In this document: positions 1-9,264 of the stretch, piece after piece | How positions within the stretch are numbered: the stretch's first letter is position 1 | Layout of the letters: each line of letters starts with the position of its first letter | Assembly: GCA_030673825.1 (NCBI GenBank) | Contig: JAUTCS010000115.1 | Location: 34,246-98,245, forward strand | DNA from: Verrucomicrobiota bacterium JB024 | GTDB taxonomy: Bacteria; Verrucomicrobiota; Verrucomicrobiia; Opitutales; Cerasicoccaceae | Reading direction: 5' to 3' | Length of the DNA stretch: 64,000 nucleotides | Translations under genes and position numbers: made by a program | The notes under the pieces: model-generated | Told to the model about the DNA's origin: nothing | What the model saw: only the letters and a program-made list of their open reading frames with translations | Databases searched by the model: none

Positions 1-9
1 TTCGGAGGA

Positions 10-24
10 TAACGTTAATATAAT
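10..24 (+). promoter_or_regulatory. Operator and -10 of first LacI gene
   Basis: TAACGTTAATA at 10-20 matches the sites before 1263, 2899 and 12583, and a TATAAT hexamer overlaps it at 19-24. The position, just upstream of the LacI start, suggests autoregulation. The -35 lies outside the window. GGAGG at 4-8 is too far from the ATG at 35 to be a normal ribosome binding site. Confidence 0.55.
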
Positions 25-34
25 TTAAATTAAT

Positions 35-1138
35 ATGAACAAGACGACACCTAAAAGGAAGAAGACGAGCCGCCTGCCGGGGATAAACGCGCGGGCGGTC
101 ACGTTGAAAGACATTGCCGCCTCATTGGGGGTATCGGCGATGACGGTGTCGAACATTCTGCAGAGTAATCCGAACACGAAATACCGCCAGGAGACGATCG
201 AGCGCGTCCAGCGGGAGGCCTCGCGAATGGGTTACCAGGCAAACCGTTCCGCGCAGGCCATACGCCGTGGCAAAACCGGGATCATCGGTTTTGTCGGTAA
301 AAGCACCAACCAGTGCCAGAAGGTTCACGACATTGTGTCGCTGCCTTTCATGACCGGGTTGAGTCAGTTCCTGATCGCGCATTCGAAGCACGTCGGTCTG
401 GTCGAGTTGGAAGAGTTGACGACGGCTGAATCCGAAGTGCTGCCGCCCGTGCTGCGGGAGCGTTTCTTCGACGGTCTCGTGGTCGGGCACGGACTGCGTA
501 AGCCGTTTATCAAAACCGTTGCCGACAGTGAAGTACCGGCGATCTTCTTCGACTGTGGCGTTTTCATGCCCCAAAACTGCATCTACCGCGACGAGCGCTA
601 CGCGACCCGCAAGGCGCTGGACCGGCTCCTTGAGGCGGGACACCGCAAGATCGCCTTTCGCTGGTCCAAGGCCTACTGGGACAAGATCGATCAGGATAAG
701 CACAAGCACTACAGTTTTGCCGTCCGCGAGGATGCTTATCAGAAGTACATGATCGAGCACGGACTGGAGCCGGTATCGCTCAAGAGCGATACCATTGAAG
801 GTCTCGTGGATGAGATTCGCGGTACTGATTGTACGGCGATTCTCTTGGACTCGCATTGCCCCTTTATCCTTGGGGCGCTCTATGCGCTCAACTTGCGCGT
901 ACCGGACGACTTTTCGCTCGTCTCCATTGCTTGTGAGACAAACATCCCCGTCATTGATCTGGAGGTATCCGGTATGGGCTTTGACCGTCTCGCGGCAGGT
1001 CGTCAGGCCGCGGAGATGATCTGTAAGCTCATCGACTCCCCGGAAGCCGGGCAGCCTTCCATCGCCATCAAGTCGGACTGGGAAGACAAGGGGACACTCA
1101 GCAAGCCGGTGAAGCGGGCCAAGGCGTCTCTGCGCTAG
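35..1138 (+). CDS. LacI/GalR-family transcriptional regulator
   Basis: A 367-residue DNA-binding regulator. An N-terminal basic stretch precedes the LacI helix-turn-helix at about residues 24-44 (LKDIAASLGVSAMTVSNIL). A hinge region reaches about residue 78, and a periplasmic-binding-protein-like sensor domain starts near GIIGFVGKS. The length is usual for the family apart from a roughly 20-residue N-terminal extension. The likely role is sugar-responsive control of the sulfatase block that follows, since ATTAACGTTA-like sites occur before this gene and before the genes starting at 1263, 2899, 11031 and 12583. The ligand cannot be told from sequence. The family is certain; the regulon assignment is inference from shared sites. 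Confidence 0.93.
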   Translation: MNKTTPKRKKTSRLPGINARAVTLKDIAASLGVSAMTVSNILQSNPNTKYRQETIERVQREASRMGYQANRSAQAIRRGKTGIIGFVGKSTNQCQKVHDIVSLPFMTGLSQFLIAHSKHVGLVELEELTTAESEVLPPVLRERFFDGLVVGHGLRKPFIKTVADSEVPAIFFDCGVFMPQNCIYRDERYATRKALDRLLEAGHRKIAFRWSKAYWDKIDQDKHKHYSFAVREDAYQKYMIEHGLEPVSLKSDTIEGLVDEIRGTDCTAILLDSHCPFILGALYALNLRVPDDFSLVSIACETNIPVIDLEVSGMGFDRLAAGRQAAEMICKLIDSPEAGQPSIAIKSDWEDKGTLSKPVKRAKASLR

Positions 1139-1190
1139 CACACCCAGGGGGTTCTTCTGGCCCTAAATCGGAACTCAGCTACGGAAATGG

Positions 1191-1228
1191 TTGACACTGG
1201 ATATTAACGTTACTATTGATGCGTTAAT
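1191..1228 (+). promoter_or_regulatory. Promoter with LacI-type operator
   Basis: TTGACA at 1191-1196 and TATTGA at 1214-1219 are 17 bp apart. ATTAACGTTA (1203-1212) lies in the spacer, and a second half-site GCGTTAAT follows at 1221-1228. An operator between -35 and -10 fits classical repression of the sulfatase at 1263. Confidence 0.65.
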
Positions 1229-1262
1229 TTCCAGTGAACCTCCTCGTTTGTATTAGGTATTT

Positions 1263-2771
1263 ATGAAGCCGCCCTTGAACGTCCTTTGGTTGATGTCCGA
1301 TCAGCATAATGCTCACTGTATGGGGTGTGCCGGTCATCCCGATGTCCGTACGCCTCATCTCGACGCGCTTGCGGGGCTCGGGACACGGTTTACCCATGCT
1401 TACTGTAATAACCCGATTTGCGGACCTTCGCGCTCGTGTTTCTTAAGCGGCCAGTTTGTTAAGACGCACGGCATCGCCGCCAACTTTATTCGGGAGCGGG
1501 AAGATGAAGCGCCCAATCTGGGCCGGACTTTTCGGGAGGGTGGTTATCAATGCGCGCTGATCGGCAAGGCTCACCTGCCCGCCAAATGGGTGCGGGAGGG
1601 CTTCGAGTATGTGCGTTTATCGGATCTGGCTGACGCCAGTGTGGACGATCCTCGCACGTGCCACTACTTTAACGATCTGGTGGAGGCGGGATTGGCGGAC
1701 GACTATGACCAGGGCACGCTCATGCCCGGTCACCCGGGCTGCGGTATGCGTTCGTTTATCAGCCGCTTGCCGGAGGAGTACTCGCTCGAGGCTTGGACAG
1801 GGCGGGAGGCGAGAGGTTTTCTTGCCCGGCGCGATCGCGAGCGTCCTTTTTTCCTGAAAGTCAGTTTTCAGCGTCCGCACGATCCTTATGCTCCGCCCGC
1901 AGCGCGTGCGCACGAGTATGCCCCAGAGGCATTGAGATTGCCGGACAACGCGGATGATTTTCTTCGGTATCGCCTGAAGGGGAAACCCAAAGCCCAGCAG
2001 CAGTATGCCGCCGGAGAGCTCGGGGTGGGGTACCCCTTCCGCCCGCGCGATGCGGAGGACCTCAAGCTGCAGATGGCGCGTCATTTTACCCTGATCACGA
2101 TGATCGATGAGGCCATCGGAGGGATACTTGCTGACCTGAAGACGGCTGGTGATCTCGACAACACGCTCATCGTTTATGTGGCCGACCATGGTGACTTCGC
2201 CGGTGAGCACGGGATGATGCTGAAAAACCTGGGCATCTATGAGTCTATCCACAATATCCCGCTGATCATTGCCGGTCCGGGAGTCCCGGCGGGGCAGGTG
2301 CGCGATGCCTTCTTCGAGAGTGTTGATTTCTTTCCCACCCTGTGTGAGCTGACTGGCCTGAAGGCTGATCCGGCGGTTGACGGCGTCTCGCGTGTTCCCG
2401 AACTGGAGGGAGCCGCGCCCCGGCTTGAGCAGACCGTTTGTGAATGGCTTTCCACGCGTGGAGACGGCGACGAGGTGCATGCCGTGCGCGCGGAGCGTTA
2501 CCGTTACGTGGTTTACGACAACGCCCCGGAGGACGGTGAGCTTTACGATCACCGCACGGACCCCGAAGAGATGGTCAACCTCTTTCACGACCCGGACTGT
2601 CAGGATGTCGTCCGTCATTTTCAGCAGGTTGTCGAAGCTTACAGAAAGGGCGCTGTGCGGAGGCAGACTCCGGCTGATGACGCCTGCCTGGCCAAACAGT
2701 ACCTGTCCAGCCCGACCCTGCAGCTTCACCAGGGTGGGGCATGTTGGTCGGAGTTGGTGTCGCGGGTTTAG
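1263..2771 (+). CDS. Sulfatase, leaderless (formylglycine type)
   Basis: A 502-residue alkaline-phosphatase-superfamily sulfatase that hydrolyses a sulfate ester, most likely on a carbohydrate. The N-terminal metal-binding segment NVLWLMSDQH is followed by the catalytic motif CGPSR, with Cys53 expected to be matured to formylglycine, and by ADHGDFAGEHG, the second metal-binding segment, around residue 303. There is no signal peptide, so it should act in the cytoplasm unless exported in another way. It sits behind a promoter carrying the operator of the upstream LacI gene. No formylglycine-generating enzyme or anSME gene is visible in the window. The substrate is unknown. Confidence 0.92.
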   Translation: MKPPLNVLWLMSDQHNAHCMGCAGHPDVRTPHLDALAGLGTRFTHAYCNNPICGPSRSCFLSGQFVKTHGIAANFIREREDEAPNLGRTFREGGYQCALIGKAHLPAKWVREGFEYVRLSDLADASVDDPRTCHYFNDLVEAGLADDYDQGTLMPGHPGCGMRSFISRLPEEYSLEAWTGREARGFLARRDRERPFFLKVSFQRPHDPYAPPAARAHEYAPEALRLPDNADDFLRYRLKGKPKAQQQYAAGELGVGYPFRPRDAEDLKLQMARHFTLITMIDEAIGGILADLKTAGDLDNTLIVYVADHGDFAGEHGMMLKNLGIYESIHNIPLIIAGPGVPAGQVRDAFFESVDFFPTLCELTGLKADPAVDGVSRVPELEGAAPRLEQTVCEWLSTRGDGDEVHAVRAERYRYVVYDNAPEDGELYDHRTDPEEMVNLFHDPDCQDVVRHFQQVVEAYRKGAVRRQTPADDACLAKQYLSSPTLQLHQGGACWSELVSRV

Positions 2772-2823
2772 CGCGCGGTTACTATCGATCTTCTCGAAGA
2801 ACTCAAATGAAGCAAAAAATCGC

Positions 2824-2851
2824 TTGACGGAAACGTTAACGTTAATATTGT
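2824..2851 (+). promoter_or_regulatory. Promoter with tandem LacI-type operator
   Basis: TTGACG at 2824-2829 is followed 16 bp later by TATTGT at 2846-2851. The spacer holds AACGTTAACGTTAA (2832-2845), the best-developed copy of the block A operator. It lies before the PEP-CTERM gene at 2899 and perhaps serves the run up to 9094. Confidence 0.65.
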
Positions 2852-2898
2852 GGGGGTGAGTTAGGTAAAACTCCCCTCACTTATCAACCGTATTCCCC

Positions 2899-3690
2899 AT
2901 GAACAAAATATATTCTGCCACCCTCCTTACGCTGCTCGGGCTGTGCCCGCTCCTGAACGCCGTGACCATCACGTTTGATGATGCCTCCACGGACTTGACC
3001 AGCAACTTCGATTACTCCGCTAACCCCACTCAGTACACTTGGCAGGCCGCCGGTGGTGTTGACAATACCGGGTCTGTCAGCACGAGTACGCTGTTTAATA
3101 CGACGGCGGCTTACACGCCTGGGACGTTGAATTTTTCGACCATCGGCGACAGTGGATCGATTTCGATCGACTTCCTTTGGACGGATACTCTTGGGACGGG
3201 GAACAACTACGGAGTCATGCAGTTGGGTCTTGTGAAAACTCTCGGTGCCGTTCTCGACACTCGCGCCATTCTGATGCGGTCCGGCTCAGAGGTAAACCAG
3301 GTTTATTTCCGCTATTTAACGAACTCGGGCTTCACCAATGATAGCGATTTGATCAATCTCGTTGATTCTACCTGGTACCGCATGGAGGTTACTTTCACCA
3401 TGACTGCGGCCGATACGATCAAGGCCGAGATGACGCTCCTGAACATTGGCAGTGATGGTACCGCCACCCCTGTGCTCATCTCAAGCTACACAGCCGAACG
3501 TGCCTCCGATATCATCGGTGAAGATGTTTATACAGGCTTCATCACTCAACGCGCCTATGCCGGGTCTGTCACGACGATTGACAATTACTCCACCTCGGCG
3601 ATTCCCGAACCCGGCGAAGGGGCTGTCTTTATGGGCGCTCTCGCGCTCATCGTGTTTGGTGGCCTGCGTAAAATCCGGGCCCGGCGCTGA
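2899..3690 (+). CDS. PEP-CTERM sorting domain protein
   Basis: A 263-residue secreted protein with an N-terminal signal peptide (about residues 1-21, ending LLNA). The central region is beta-rich and Thr/Ser/Asp-rich. The C-terminal tripartite sorting signal is AIPEPGEG, then a hydrophobic helix (VFMGALALIVFGG), then RKIRARR. PEP-CTERM proteins are processed by an exosortase in the inner membrane and displayed or released. The mid-region resembles concanavalin-like or LamG folds (IDFLWTD, STWYRMEVTFTM), so glycan binding is plausible but unproven. It sits under the strongest copy of the block A operator, which links it to the sulfatase regulon. Confidence 0.85.
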   Translation: MNKIYSATLLTLLGLCPLLNAVTITFDDASTDLTSNFDYSANPTQYTWQAAGGVDNTGSVSTSTLFNTTAAYTPGTLNFSTIGDSGSISIDFLWTDTLGTGNNYGVMQLGLVKTLGAVLDTRAILMRSGSEVNQVYFRYLTNSGFTNDSDLINLVDSTWYRMEVTFTMTAADTIKAEMTLLNIGSDGTATPVLISSYTAERASDIIGEDVYTGFITQRAYAGSVTTIDNYSTSAIPEPGEGAVFMGALALIVFGGLRKIRARR

Positions 3691-3804
3691 CGCTCTCGTT
3701 GTTCTCGCTATCCCTTCGGGGCTGGCTAATAAATTAAAAACAGGTCCACTTTGAGTGGAATATGATCCGGATGGAAATCTGGGTCGGCTTCCTTACCCCC
3801 GTAC

Positions 3805-4584
3805 ATGCCCTTTACCCGATACCAACGCTTTTTCCCTCTCGCCAAGATCCGCTCCCGGGCGGCGCAGGCGGGTGGGGGAGAGGTAAGTCTGCCGCGCCGA
3901 GACCGCGCGCGCAGCGGTTTCTCACTGATCGAACTGCTGGCGGTGATTTCGGTGATCGCTATACTGGGGTCTCTGTTGTTCGTGACCCTTGGAAGTACGA
4001 TCGAGTCAGCGCGGAAGACGACATGCGCCAGCAATCTCAGGCAGCTCGCCGCCGGCCACCAGGCCTACGTGGCGGACAATGAGGGGTGGATCATTACAGG
4101 GTATAAAGACGGTGAGGGCGGCGAATCCACCTGGACCTTTCGGCTCGCACCTTATCTCAACATGACGAACAAGGAGCTGCGCTTCGAGGAGGAACTGCAA
4201 TGTCCGGTGGCCTACGCGGGCTTTGGGACCAATGGGGGATTTCAGGGGAAGGGCCAGGGGCTGACTTACGGCCTGAACGCTTGCCTGGGGAGTCGGGGAG
4301 GCGGGACATCCGCTCCGTTCAAGATGTCGTCCATCGAGCAACCGTCGAAGCTTATTTTATTCGGTGATCAGGGGGTTACGGCTTCCGGCCAGAACGACTA
4401 TATCAATGGCTGGAACCTGTCCTGGAATTCCGACAAGAACAACTTTGTACACGACAATGGCACCACCATGAACGTCGTTTTTATCGATGGCCATGTGGAG
4501 TCGCTGACGAGGGAGCAGACGATCTTTAAGGCGAACCAGCGCTGCTACCCTTGGACGGAGACGCCTGTGATGGGCTGGAAGTGA
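3805..4584 (+). CDS. Standalone type II pseudopilin-like protein (H-X-DG type)
   Basis: A 259-residue protein with a prepilin cleavage/methylation signal SGFSLIELLAVISVIAIL near residue 37, followed by an alpha-helical stalk (IESARKTTCASNLRQLAAGHQAYV). The C-terminal part carries a variant of the processing-associated H-X9-DG motif: a His followed by VVFIDGHVES, with 11 residues between. The unusually long leader of about 36 residues has no internal Met before the cleavage site, so the start at 3805 is probably right. There are no other type II secretion or pilus genes nearby. It lies between a PEP-CTERM gene and a glycosidase gene, so a surface role in polysaccharide use is possible. Confidence 0.82.
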   Translation: MPFTRYQRFFPLAKIRSRAAQAGGGEVSLPRRDRARSGFSLIELLAVISVIAILGSLLFVTLGSTIESARKTTCASNLRQLAAGHQAYVADNEGWIITGYKDGEGGESTWTFRLAPYLNMTNKELRFEEELQCPVAYAGFGTNGGFQGKGQGLTYGLNACLGSRGGGTSAPFKMSSIEQPSKLILFGDQGVTASGQNDYINGWNLSWNSDKNNFVHDNGTTMNVVFIDGHVESLTREQTIFKANQRCYPWTETPVMGWK

Positions 4585-4646
4585 GTAGTGGGTGTTTTTT
4601 GCGCCCATGTGCAGATGATGTATATATGGAGAAATTATTTTATAAT

Positions 4647-7600
4647 ATGATGCAAAAGCGGTTCTTGGCTTGTTTGTTGATGTCCCTGATCGGGGTTGGG
4701 GTGACTGGATATGCGCAGACGGCCGACGTGGCGCCTGATCACGACCTGCTCTTTGCGGCGGATTTTGCCTTCGGAGATACCGTTTCACTCGGCAGCAGCG
4801 AGATTGAGTACCCTGCTGGAGTGGAAAAGATAGCAGATGGGATTGTGCTGGAGATGGAGCAGTCCGCCACCTGGCACGCCCTGCAGAATTTCGACCCGAG
4901 CAAGGGCACCTGTGTGTTGTGGCTGACTCCGCAATGGACGATGGATGCGCCGGATGGTAAGCGGTTGCGCATCCTGGAGACTCGCAACTGGCGTATCTCG
5001 TACGACAGGAAGACGGAACGCCTGTTCTTCATGACGGGCAAGGCGGTTGCGGGGGTCGGCTTCAAGTGGGATTACCAGACCAGCGCGAAAGTGTCGGAAG
5101 CGTCCTTGAACGGTCATCCGGTGTGCCTGGCCGTCGCCTGGGATAACGATAGCGCGCGCAAATTCATTTATCTCAACGGTAAGCTTATTGCGATCAATTC
5201 GACCGATCTGATCAATGCGAGCCCGATTACCGGGCAGGAGGTGTTCACCCTGAACGACCTGGCCGCGCCCGGAATTTATGAAGCAGTGGCCATGTACGAC
5301 CGTGTCCTGCCTGAGAGCAGAATCCTCCAACTGGCGCAAGCCGGAGCGGGTGCCGTCCTCTCGGATGATCAGTTGGCGGATGTTCCCGCCGAGACCCCGC
5401 GCCCACTCGTACTCGAACCCCTTCACTATGGGGAACCGGCGGACTCGATCGTGAACCGCGACGAAGAGATCGAGCTGACCTTTCTCGTGCGTAACGCAAC
5501 CGGCGACCCTCTCCAGGCAACGCTGCAAATGCAGATGGAAAATTTTTGGGGGCCAGTGGGGGAGCCCTTTTCTGAGATGGTTGAGCTGGCACCGGGCGAG
5601 ACCCGCCGCATACGCCAGACAGTGAAGCAGGCGCAAAGCGGCATATTCCGCCTGGCCGTGCGCGTGCCGGGCTTGGTCGAGGAGCCGGTTGACGTCGCCA
5701 GCTGGGCTGTCTTCGATGAGATGCCGCCCGCCGATCCGCAGGGCAGCTTTTTCGGGAACCACGTCAACGCCTGGTCCGGCAACAAGTACCTGCGGCAGGC
5801 GCTACGACTGGGGCAGACCTGGATGCGCGATCATAACATGCTTCAATCGACATGGTGGTGCCGCCTCCAGCCAGGTAATGCAGAGCAGGAAGAAATCTAC
5901 CAGTACGAGGCTATCGAGTTGCTGAAGGAGAAGGACATTCCCGTGCTCGGTCAGTTCTTCGGCACGCCGCGCTGGGCGCTCGGTGAGACGTCGGTGACGA
6001 TGGCTCCGTACACGGCGGCCCCGCCACCCTCGGATTTGTTGGCTAATTACGTCAGCCGCGTCGTGCACACTTTCCCGCAGATCAACTGCTGGGAAATCGG
6101 CAATGAGCCTGCCGTGGTGCTTTTCTGGAGCGGCTCTCCCGAGCAGTTTGCCGACTACGCCAAGACGGTTTACGAAACCGCCAAGGCCGAACGCCCGGAG
6201 CTCTTCATCATGCTCGGCGGTTTTACCCGCGACAACGTCATGTGGCAGCGCAAGGCGGTCGAGGCGGGCGCGATCAAGTACTGCGACGCGGTTTCCGTGC
6301 ACATCCCTCCTTATAACGAGGAGCCGGAGATCGCACAGGAAAAGGTCATGGAGATCGTCAACTTCTGGCAGGAGATGGCACGAGACTACGGTGGCCCGCA
6401 GCCGTTGCGCATCTGGAGTACCGAAGGCGGCATGGCGAGCACGACATTCCTGCGCGGGCTGGAGTCGCCGGAACTCCCCAAGCTCTCGGCTCGTCCGCCG
6501 CTGGACTGGAAAGAGGCCGCCGTGCGGATGGTCAAGAGCAGCCTCGTCATGATGGAGGCCGGAGTGGAGAAGCACTTCCTTTATCTGCAAAATCCCCGTC
6601 CGGACATCGCCAGGGCTTACTTTGGGACGACGATGCTCGACGTGAACTACGCCCCCAAGCCCGTGTTGTTGGCGCGCTGTGTGCTCGCGCGTTTCGTCGA
6701 TGGCTCTGAGTACTGGCAGAGCGTGCGCCGTGAGGGCGACGGTCGCTTCTGGGCCGAAGTCTTTGACGGCATGAATGCGGACGGTCAGCCGCAGTCCACG
6801 GCGGTGCTGTGGCTGGGCCAGGGAGGAGAAGGGACCCTGACGCTCCCCGTCGGTTTTGCAGCGGAGACTGCTTACTACGATTTTATGGGGAACCTAACGG
6901 ACGGTTCGTCAAGGTCGGTGACCTTGACGGACGTCCCCCTTTATCTGCGGGCCTCGACGGATGCGGACGCGCTCGTGGCCGCGCTTGAGCAGGCCGACAT
7001 CCGCATCACGCGAGCACCCGCCCCGCTGAATGACGGAAAAAACACCGGTCCGCTCAATGACCTGCCGGACTTCGTCGCTCCCAGCGAGACACCGGAGTGG
7101 GTGCGGCCTATCCCGCTGAACGAGGTGGCCAACATGGGGCTCGATGACCCGGTGGCCGGCGACGGCGAAGGCGGTTGGAGTGACGAGGGGCCGATGAACA
7201 ACGCCCGCGACTTGCCGGTCGGCGAGGTGAACTTAGCCGGTGTGCCCTTTGTCATCGTCGATCCCGCGCAGAACGGCGGACGCGCCGTCGTTACGCTGAA
7301 GGGGCTCAATGCGACGCCGTCCTTGCCCGCGCAGAGTGCGCCCATTCCGGTCAACAGTAAGGTGCGCAACCTTTACTTCCTGCACGCGGCCTCCTGGACG
7401 CTGAACGAGGATATCGGCAGCTACGAAATCCTTTACGCTGATGGTACGACGGAGAGCGTCAAGCTGATCAACGGCGATAACATCGCCAACTGGTGGAGCA
7501 CGGATCCACTCAATGACCAGACGCGTCTCGTGGCCTTCCCCGTCTCCAACACCGCCACCGGCAAGACCGAGGAGCGCTACCTGCAGGTGCTACAATGGCA

Positions 7601-7703
7601 GAACCCAAAGATCCAGGTGCCGGTGAAGTCGGTCGTGTTCAAATCTACCGGTCAGGCGGCCACGCCGATCCTCGTCGGGCTCACCTCTTTTGACTGGCAA
7701 TAA
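4647..7703 (+). CDS. Secreted clan GH-A glycoside hydrolase with LamG-like domain
   Basis: About 1018 residues. The signal peptide MMQKRFLACLLMSLIGVGVTG is followed by a LamG/concanavalin-like domain (about residues 35-240). A TIM-barrel glycosidase domain (about 365-740) has the acid/base Glu487 in EIGNEP and the likely nucleophile Glu593 in IWSTEGG. A C-terminal module begins near residue 820 (NMGLDDPVAGDG..GGW). That module also occurs in the protein at 52879. I chose the ATG at 4647 because the signal peptide follows directly and GGAGA lies upstream at 4628-4632; starts at 4551 or 4626 are possible. The exact GH family is not clear (GH39- or GH5-like). The sulfatase at 7718 begins 14 bp later, so the two probably act on one substrate. 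Confidence 0.8.
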   Translation: MMQKRFLACLLMSLIGVGVTGYAQTADVAPDHDLLFAADFAFGDTVSLGSSEIEYPAGVEKIADGIVLEMEQSATWHALQNFDPSKGTCVLWLTPQWTMDAPDGKRLRILETRNWRISYDRKTERLFFMTGKAVAGVGFKWDYQTSAKVSEASLNGHPVCLAVAWDNDSARKFIYLNGKLIAINSTDLINASPITGQEVFTLNDLAAPGIYEAVAMYDRVLPESRILQLAQAGAGAVLSDDQLADVPAETPRPLVLEPLHYGEPADSIVNRDEEIELTFLVRNATGDPLQATLQMQMENFWGPVGEPFSEMVELAPGETRRIRQTVKQAQSGIFRLAVRVPGLVEEPVDVASWAVFDEMPPADPQGSFFGNHVNAWSGNKYLRQALRLGQTWMRDHNMLQSTWWCRLQPGNAEQEEIYQYEAIELLKEKDIPVLGQFFGTPRWALGETSVTMAPYTAAPPPSDLLANYVSRVVHTFPQINCWEIGNEPAVVLFWSGSPEQFADYAKTVYETAKAERPELFIMLGGFTRDNVMWQRKAVEAGAIKYCDAVSVHIPPYNEEPEIAQEKVMEIVNFWQEMARDYGGPQPLRIWSTEGGMASTTFLRGLESPELPKLSARPPLDWKEAAVRMVKSSLVMMEAGVEKHFLYLQNPRPDIARAYFGTTMLDVNYAPKPVLLARCVLARFVDGSEYWQSVRREGDGRFWAEVFDGMNADGQPQSTAVLWLGQGGEGTLTLPVGFAAETAYYDFMGNLTDGSSRSVTLTDVPLYLRASTDADALVAALEQADIRITRAPAPLNDGKNTGPLNDLPDFVAPSETPEWVRPIPLNEVANMGLDDPVAGDGEGGWSDEGPMNNARDLPVGEVNLAGVPFVIVDPAQNGGRAVVTLKGLNATPSLPAQSAPIPVNSKVRNLYFLHAASWTLNEDIGSYEILYADGTTESVKLINGDNIANWWSTDPLNDQTRLVAFPVSNTATGKTEERYLQVLQWQNPKIQVPVKSVVFKSTGQAATPILVGLTSFDWQ

Positions 7704-7717
7704 GCCGTCGCACTTTC

Positions 7718-9094
7718 ATGAAGTCCAAACCCAACGTCATCGTATTTTTCACTGATCAGCAGCGCGCGGATACCATGGGGCTGCAAGGCAACCCCCTCGG
7801 CCTGACGCCGAATCTGGATGCCCTGGGCCGTCGTGGCACGCACTGCCGGAATGCCTTTACCTGCCAGCCGGTCTGCGGCCCGGCGAGAAGCTGCCTGCAG
7901 ACGGGCCAGTACGCCACCAACACCGGCGTGTGGACAAATGGAAACGCGTTGCGCGAGGACGCCGTCACGCTGGCGAAGTGTTTTAATGAGGCTGGCTACC
8001 GCACCGGCTACATCGGAAAATGGCACCTCGCTGGAGTGGACTGCGATTATGGCCCCGTTCCGGTCGAGCGCCGCGGCGGCTATCAGGACTGGCTCGCCGC
8101 CGATGTGCTGGAGCTGGTCTCCGGTCCGTACAGCACGCGTCTTTGGGATGGCGAAGGCCGCGAGGTCAGGCTGCCCGGCTACCGTGTGGACGCGATGACA
8201 GACGCCGCCATCCGGTACTGCGAGAAGCAGTCCGCAGAGGAGTCGCCTTTCTTTTTGTTTCTGTCATTTCTGGAACCGCACCACCAGAACTCGTCCGATA
8301 ACTACCCGGCACCCCCGGGCTACGAGCGGCAATATCAGGGCAGCTGGATGCCGCCCGATCTCCTATCGCTCGACGGGACGGCGGCCCGGCACTGGGGCGG
8401 CTACTGCGGCATGGTCAAGCGACTGGACGAGGCGCTCGGCCGCCTGATGGATGCTCTGATCTCGCTTAATATCGCGGACGACACGATCGTCCTGTTTACC
8501 AGTGACCATGGCTGCCACTTCAAAACGCGCAACGGCGAGTACAAGCGCTCCTGCCACGAAGCGTCGATCCACATCCCTGCCTGTTTGTGGGGGCCGGGAT
8601 TGAACGGCGGCGGCGAGCTGGCGGACATGGTCAGTCTGGTGGACCTGCCGCCGACCTTGCTGGAGGCCGCCGGTATCGAGATTCCCGATACAATGGAAGG
8701 ACGCTCGTTGCTTCCGCTGATGCGGGGAGACTCCACGGGCTGGCCACTGGAGGCTTACGTCCAGGTTGGAGATCGTAATACGCGGATGGGCCGAGCCATT
8801 CGGACCAAACGCTGGAAGTACGGCGTGACGGCGTTGCCGGAGCTTTCGATCGGCGCCTATGCCGATGCCTACGAAGAGACGCATTTGTACGACCTGGAAA
8901 ACGATCCCTACGAGCTCGACAACCTCGTGAACGCCGAAGTCCACGCTCCCGTGCGCGAGACTCTGCGCCGGCGACTGATCGCTCGTATGGAGGCCGTCGG
9001 CGAGCCACCGGCAAAAATCATCCCGGCTGAAAGCAGGCACAGTGGCCAGCGGGAGGTCGATTTCCCCGGCTTGCTGACGAAGGACGAGGCATAG
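7718..9094 (+). CDS. Sulfatase, leaderless
   Basis: A 458-residue sulfatase of the alkaline phosphatase superfamily. The metal-binding N-terminus is NVIVFFTDQQRADTMG, the catalytic motif is CGPAR (Cys53 to formylglycine; Ala replaces the usual Ser), and the distal metal site is TSDHGCHF. The start directly precedes the family's first beta strand, so no signal peptide is present and a cytoplasmic location is likely. It is 14 bp downstream of the glycosidase and co-transcribed. A strong hairpin follows at 9189. The substrate is not predictable beyond a probable sulfated sugar. Confidence 0.92.
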   Translation: MKSKPNVIVFFTDQQRADTMGLQGNPLGLTPNLDALGRRGTHCRNAFTCQPVCGPARSCLQTGQYATNTGVWTNGNALREDAVTLAKCFNEAGYRTGYIGKWHLAGVDCDYGPVPVERRGGYQDWLAADVLELVSGPYSTRLWDGEGREVRLPGYRVDAMTDAAIRYCEKQSAEESPFFLFLSFLEPHHQNSSDNYPAPPGYERQYQGSWMPPDLLSLDGTAARHWGGYCGMVKRLDEALGRLMDALISLNIADDTIVLFTSDHGCHFKTRNGEYKRSCHEASIHIPACLWGPGLNGGGELADMVSLVDLPPTLLEAAGIEIPDTMEGRSLLPLMRGDSTGWPLEAYVQVGDRNTRMGRAIRTKRWKYGVTALPELSIGAYADAYEETHLYDLENDPYELDNLVNAEVHAPVRETLRRRLIARMEAVGEPPAKIIPAESRHSGQREVDFPGLLTKDEA

Positions 9095-9188
9095 GCGCTG
9101 GCCGGCCTTTGGCAGAGATCCGCGAAGAACTCGAAGTGCGCCGAGGGAAGCTCTAGGTAGCACCTTTACTTTACATACTCCGATAGTA

Positions 9189-9219
9189 AAACAGCCCCGG
9201 CATCACGCCGGGGCTGTTT
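9189..9219. terminator. Bidirectional intrinsic terminator
   Basis: A perfect 13-bp stem (9189-9201 with 9207-9219) has a 5-nt loop, AAA on the left and TTT on the right. It lies between two convergent genes (ends at 9094 and 9265) and can serve both. Confidence 0.85.
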
Positions 9220-9264
9220 GTTGGGTGGTTGTGTTAATGCTGTTTTGTCCGGTTCGAGTCGGGC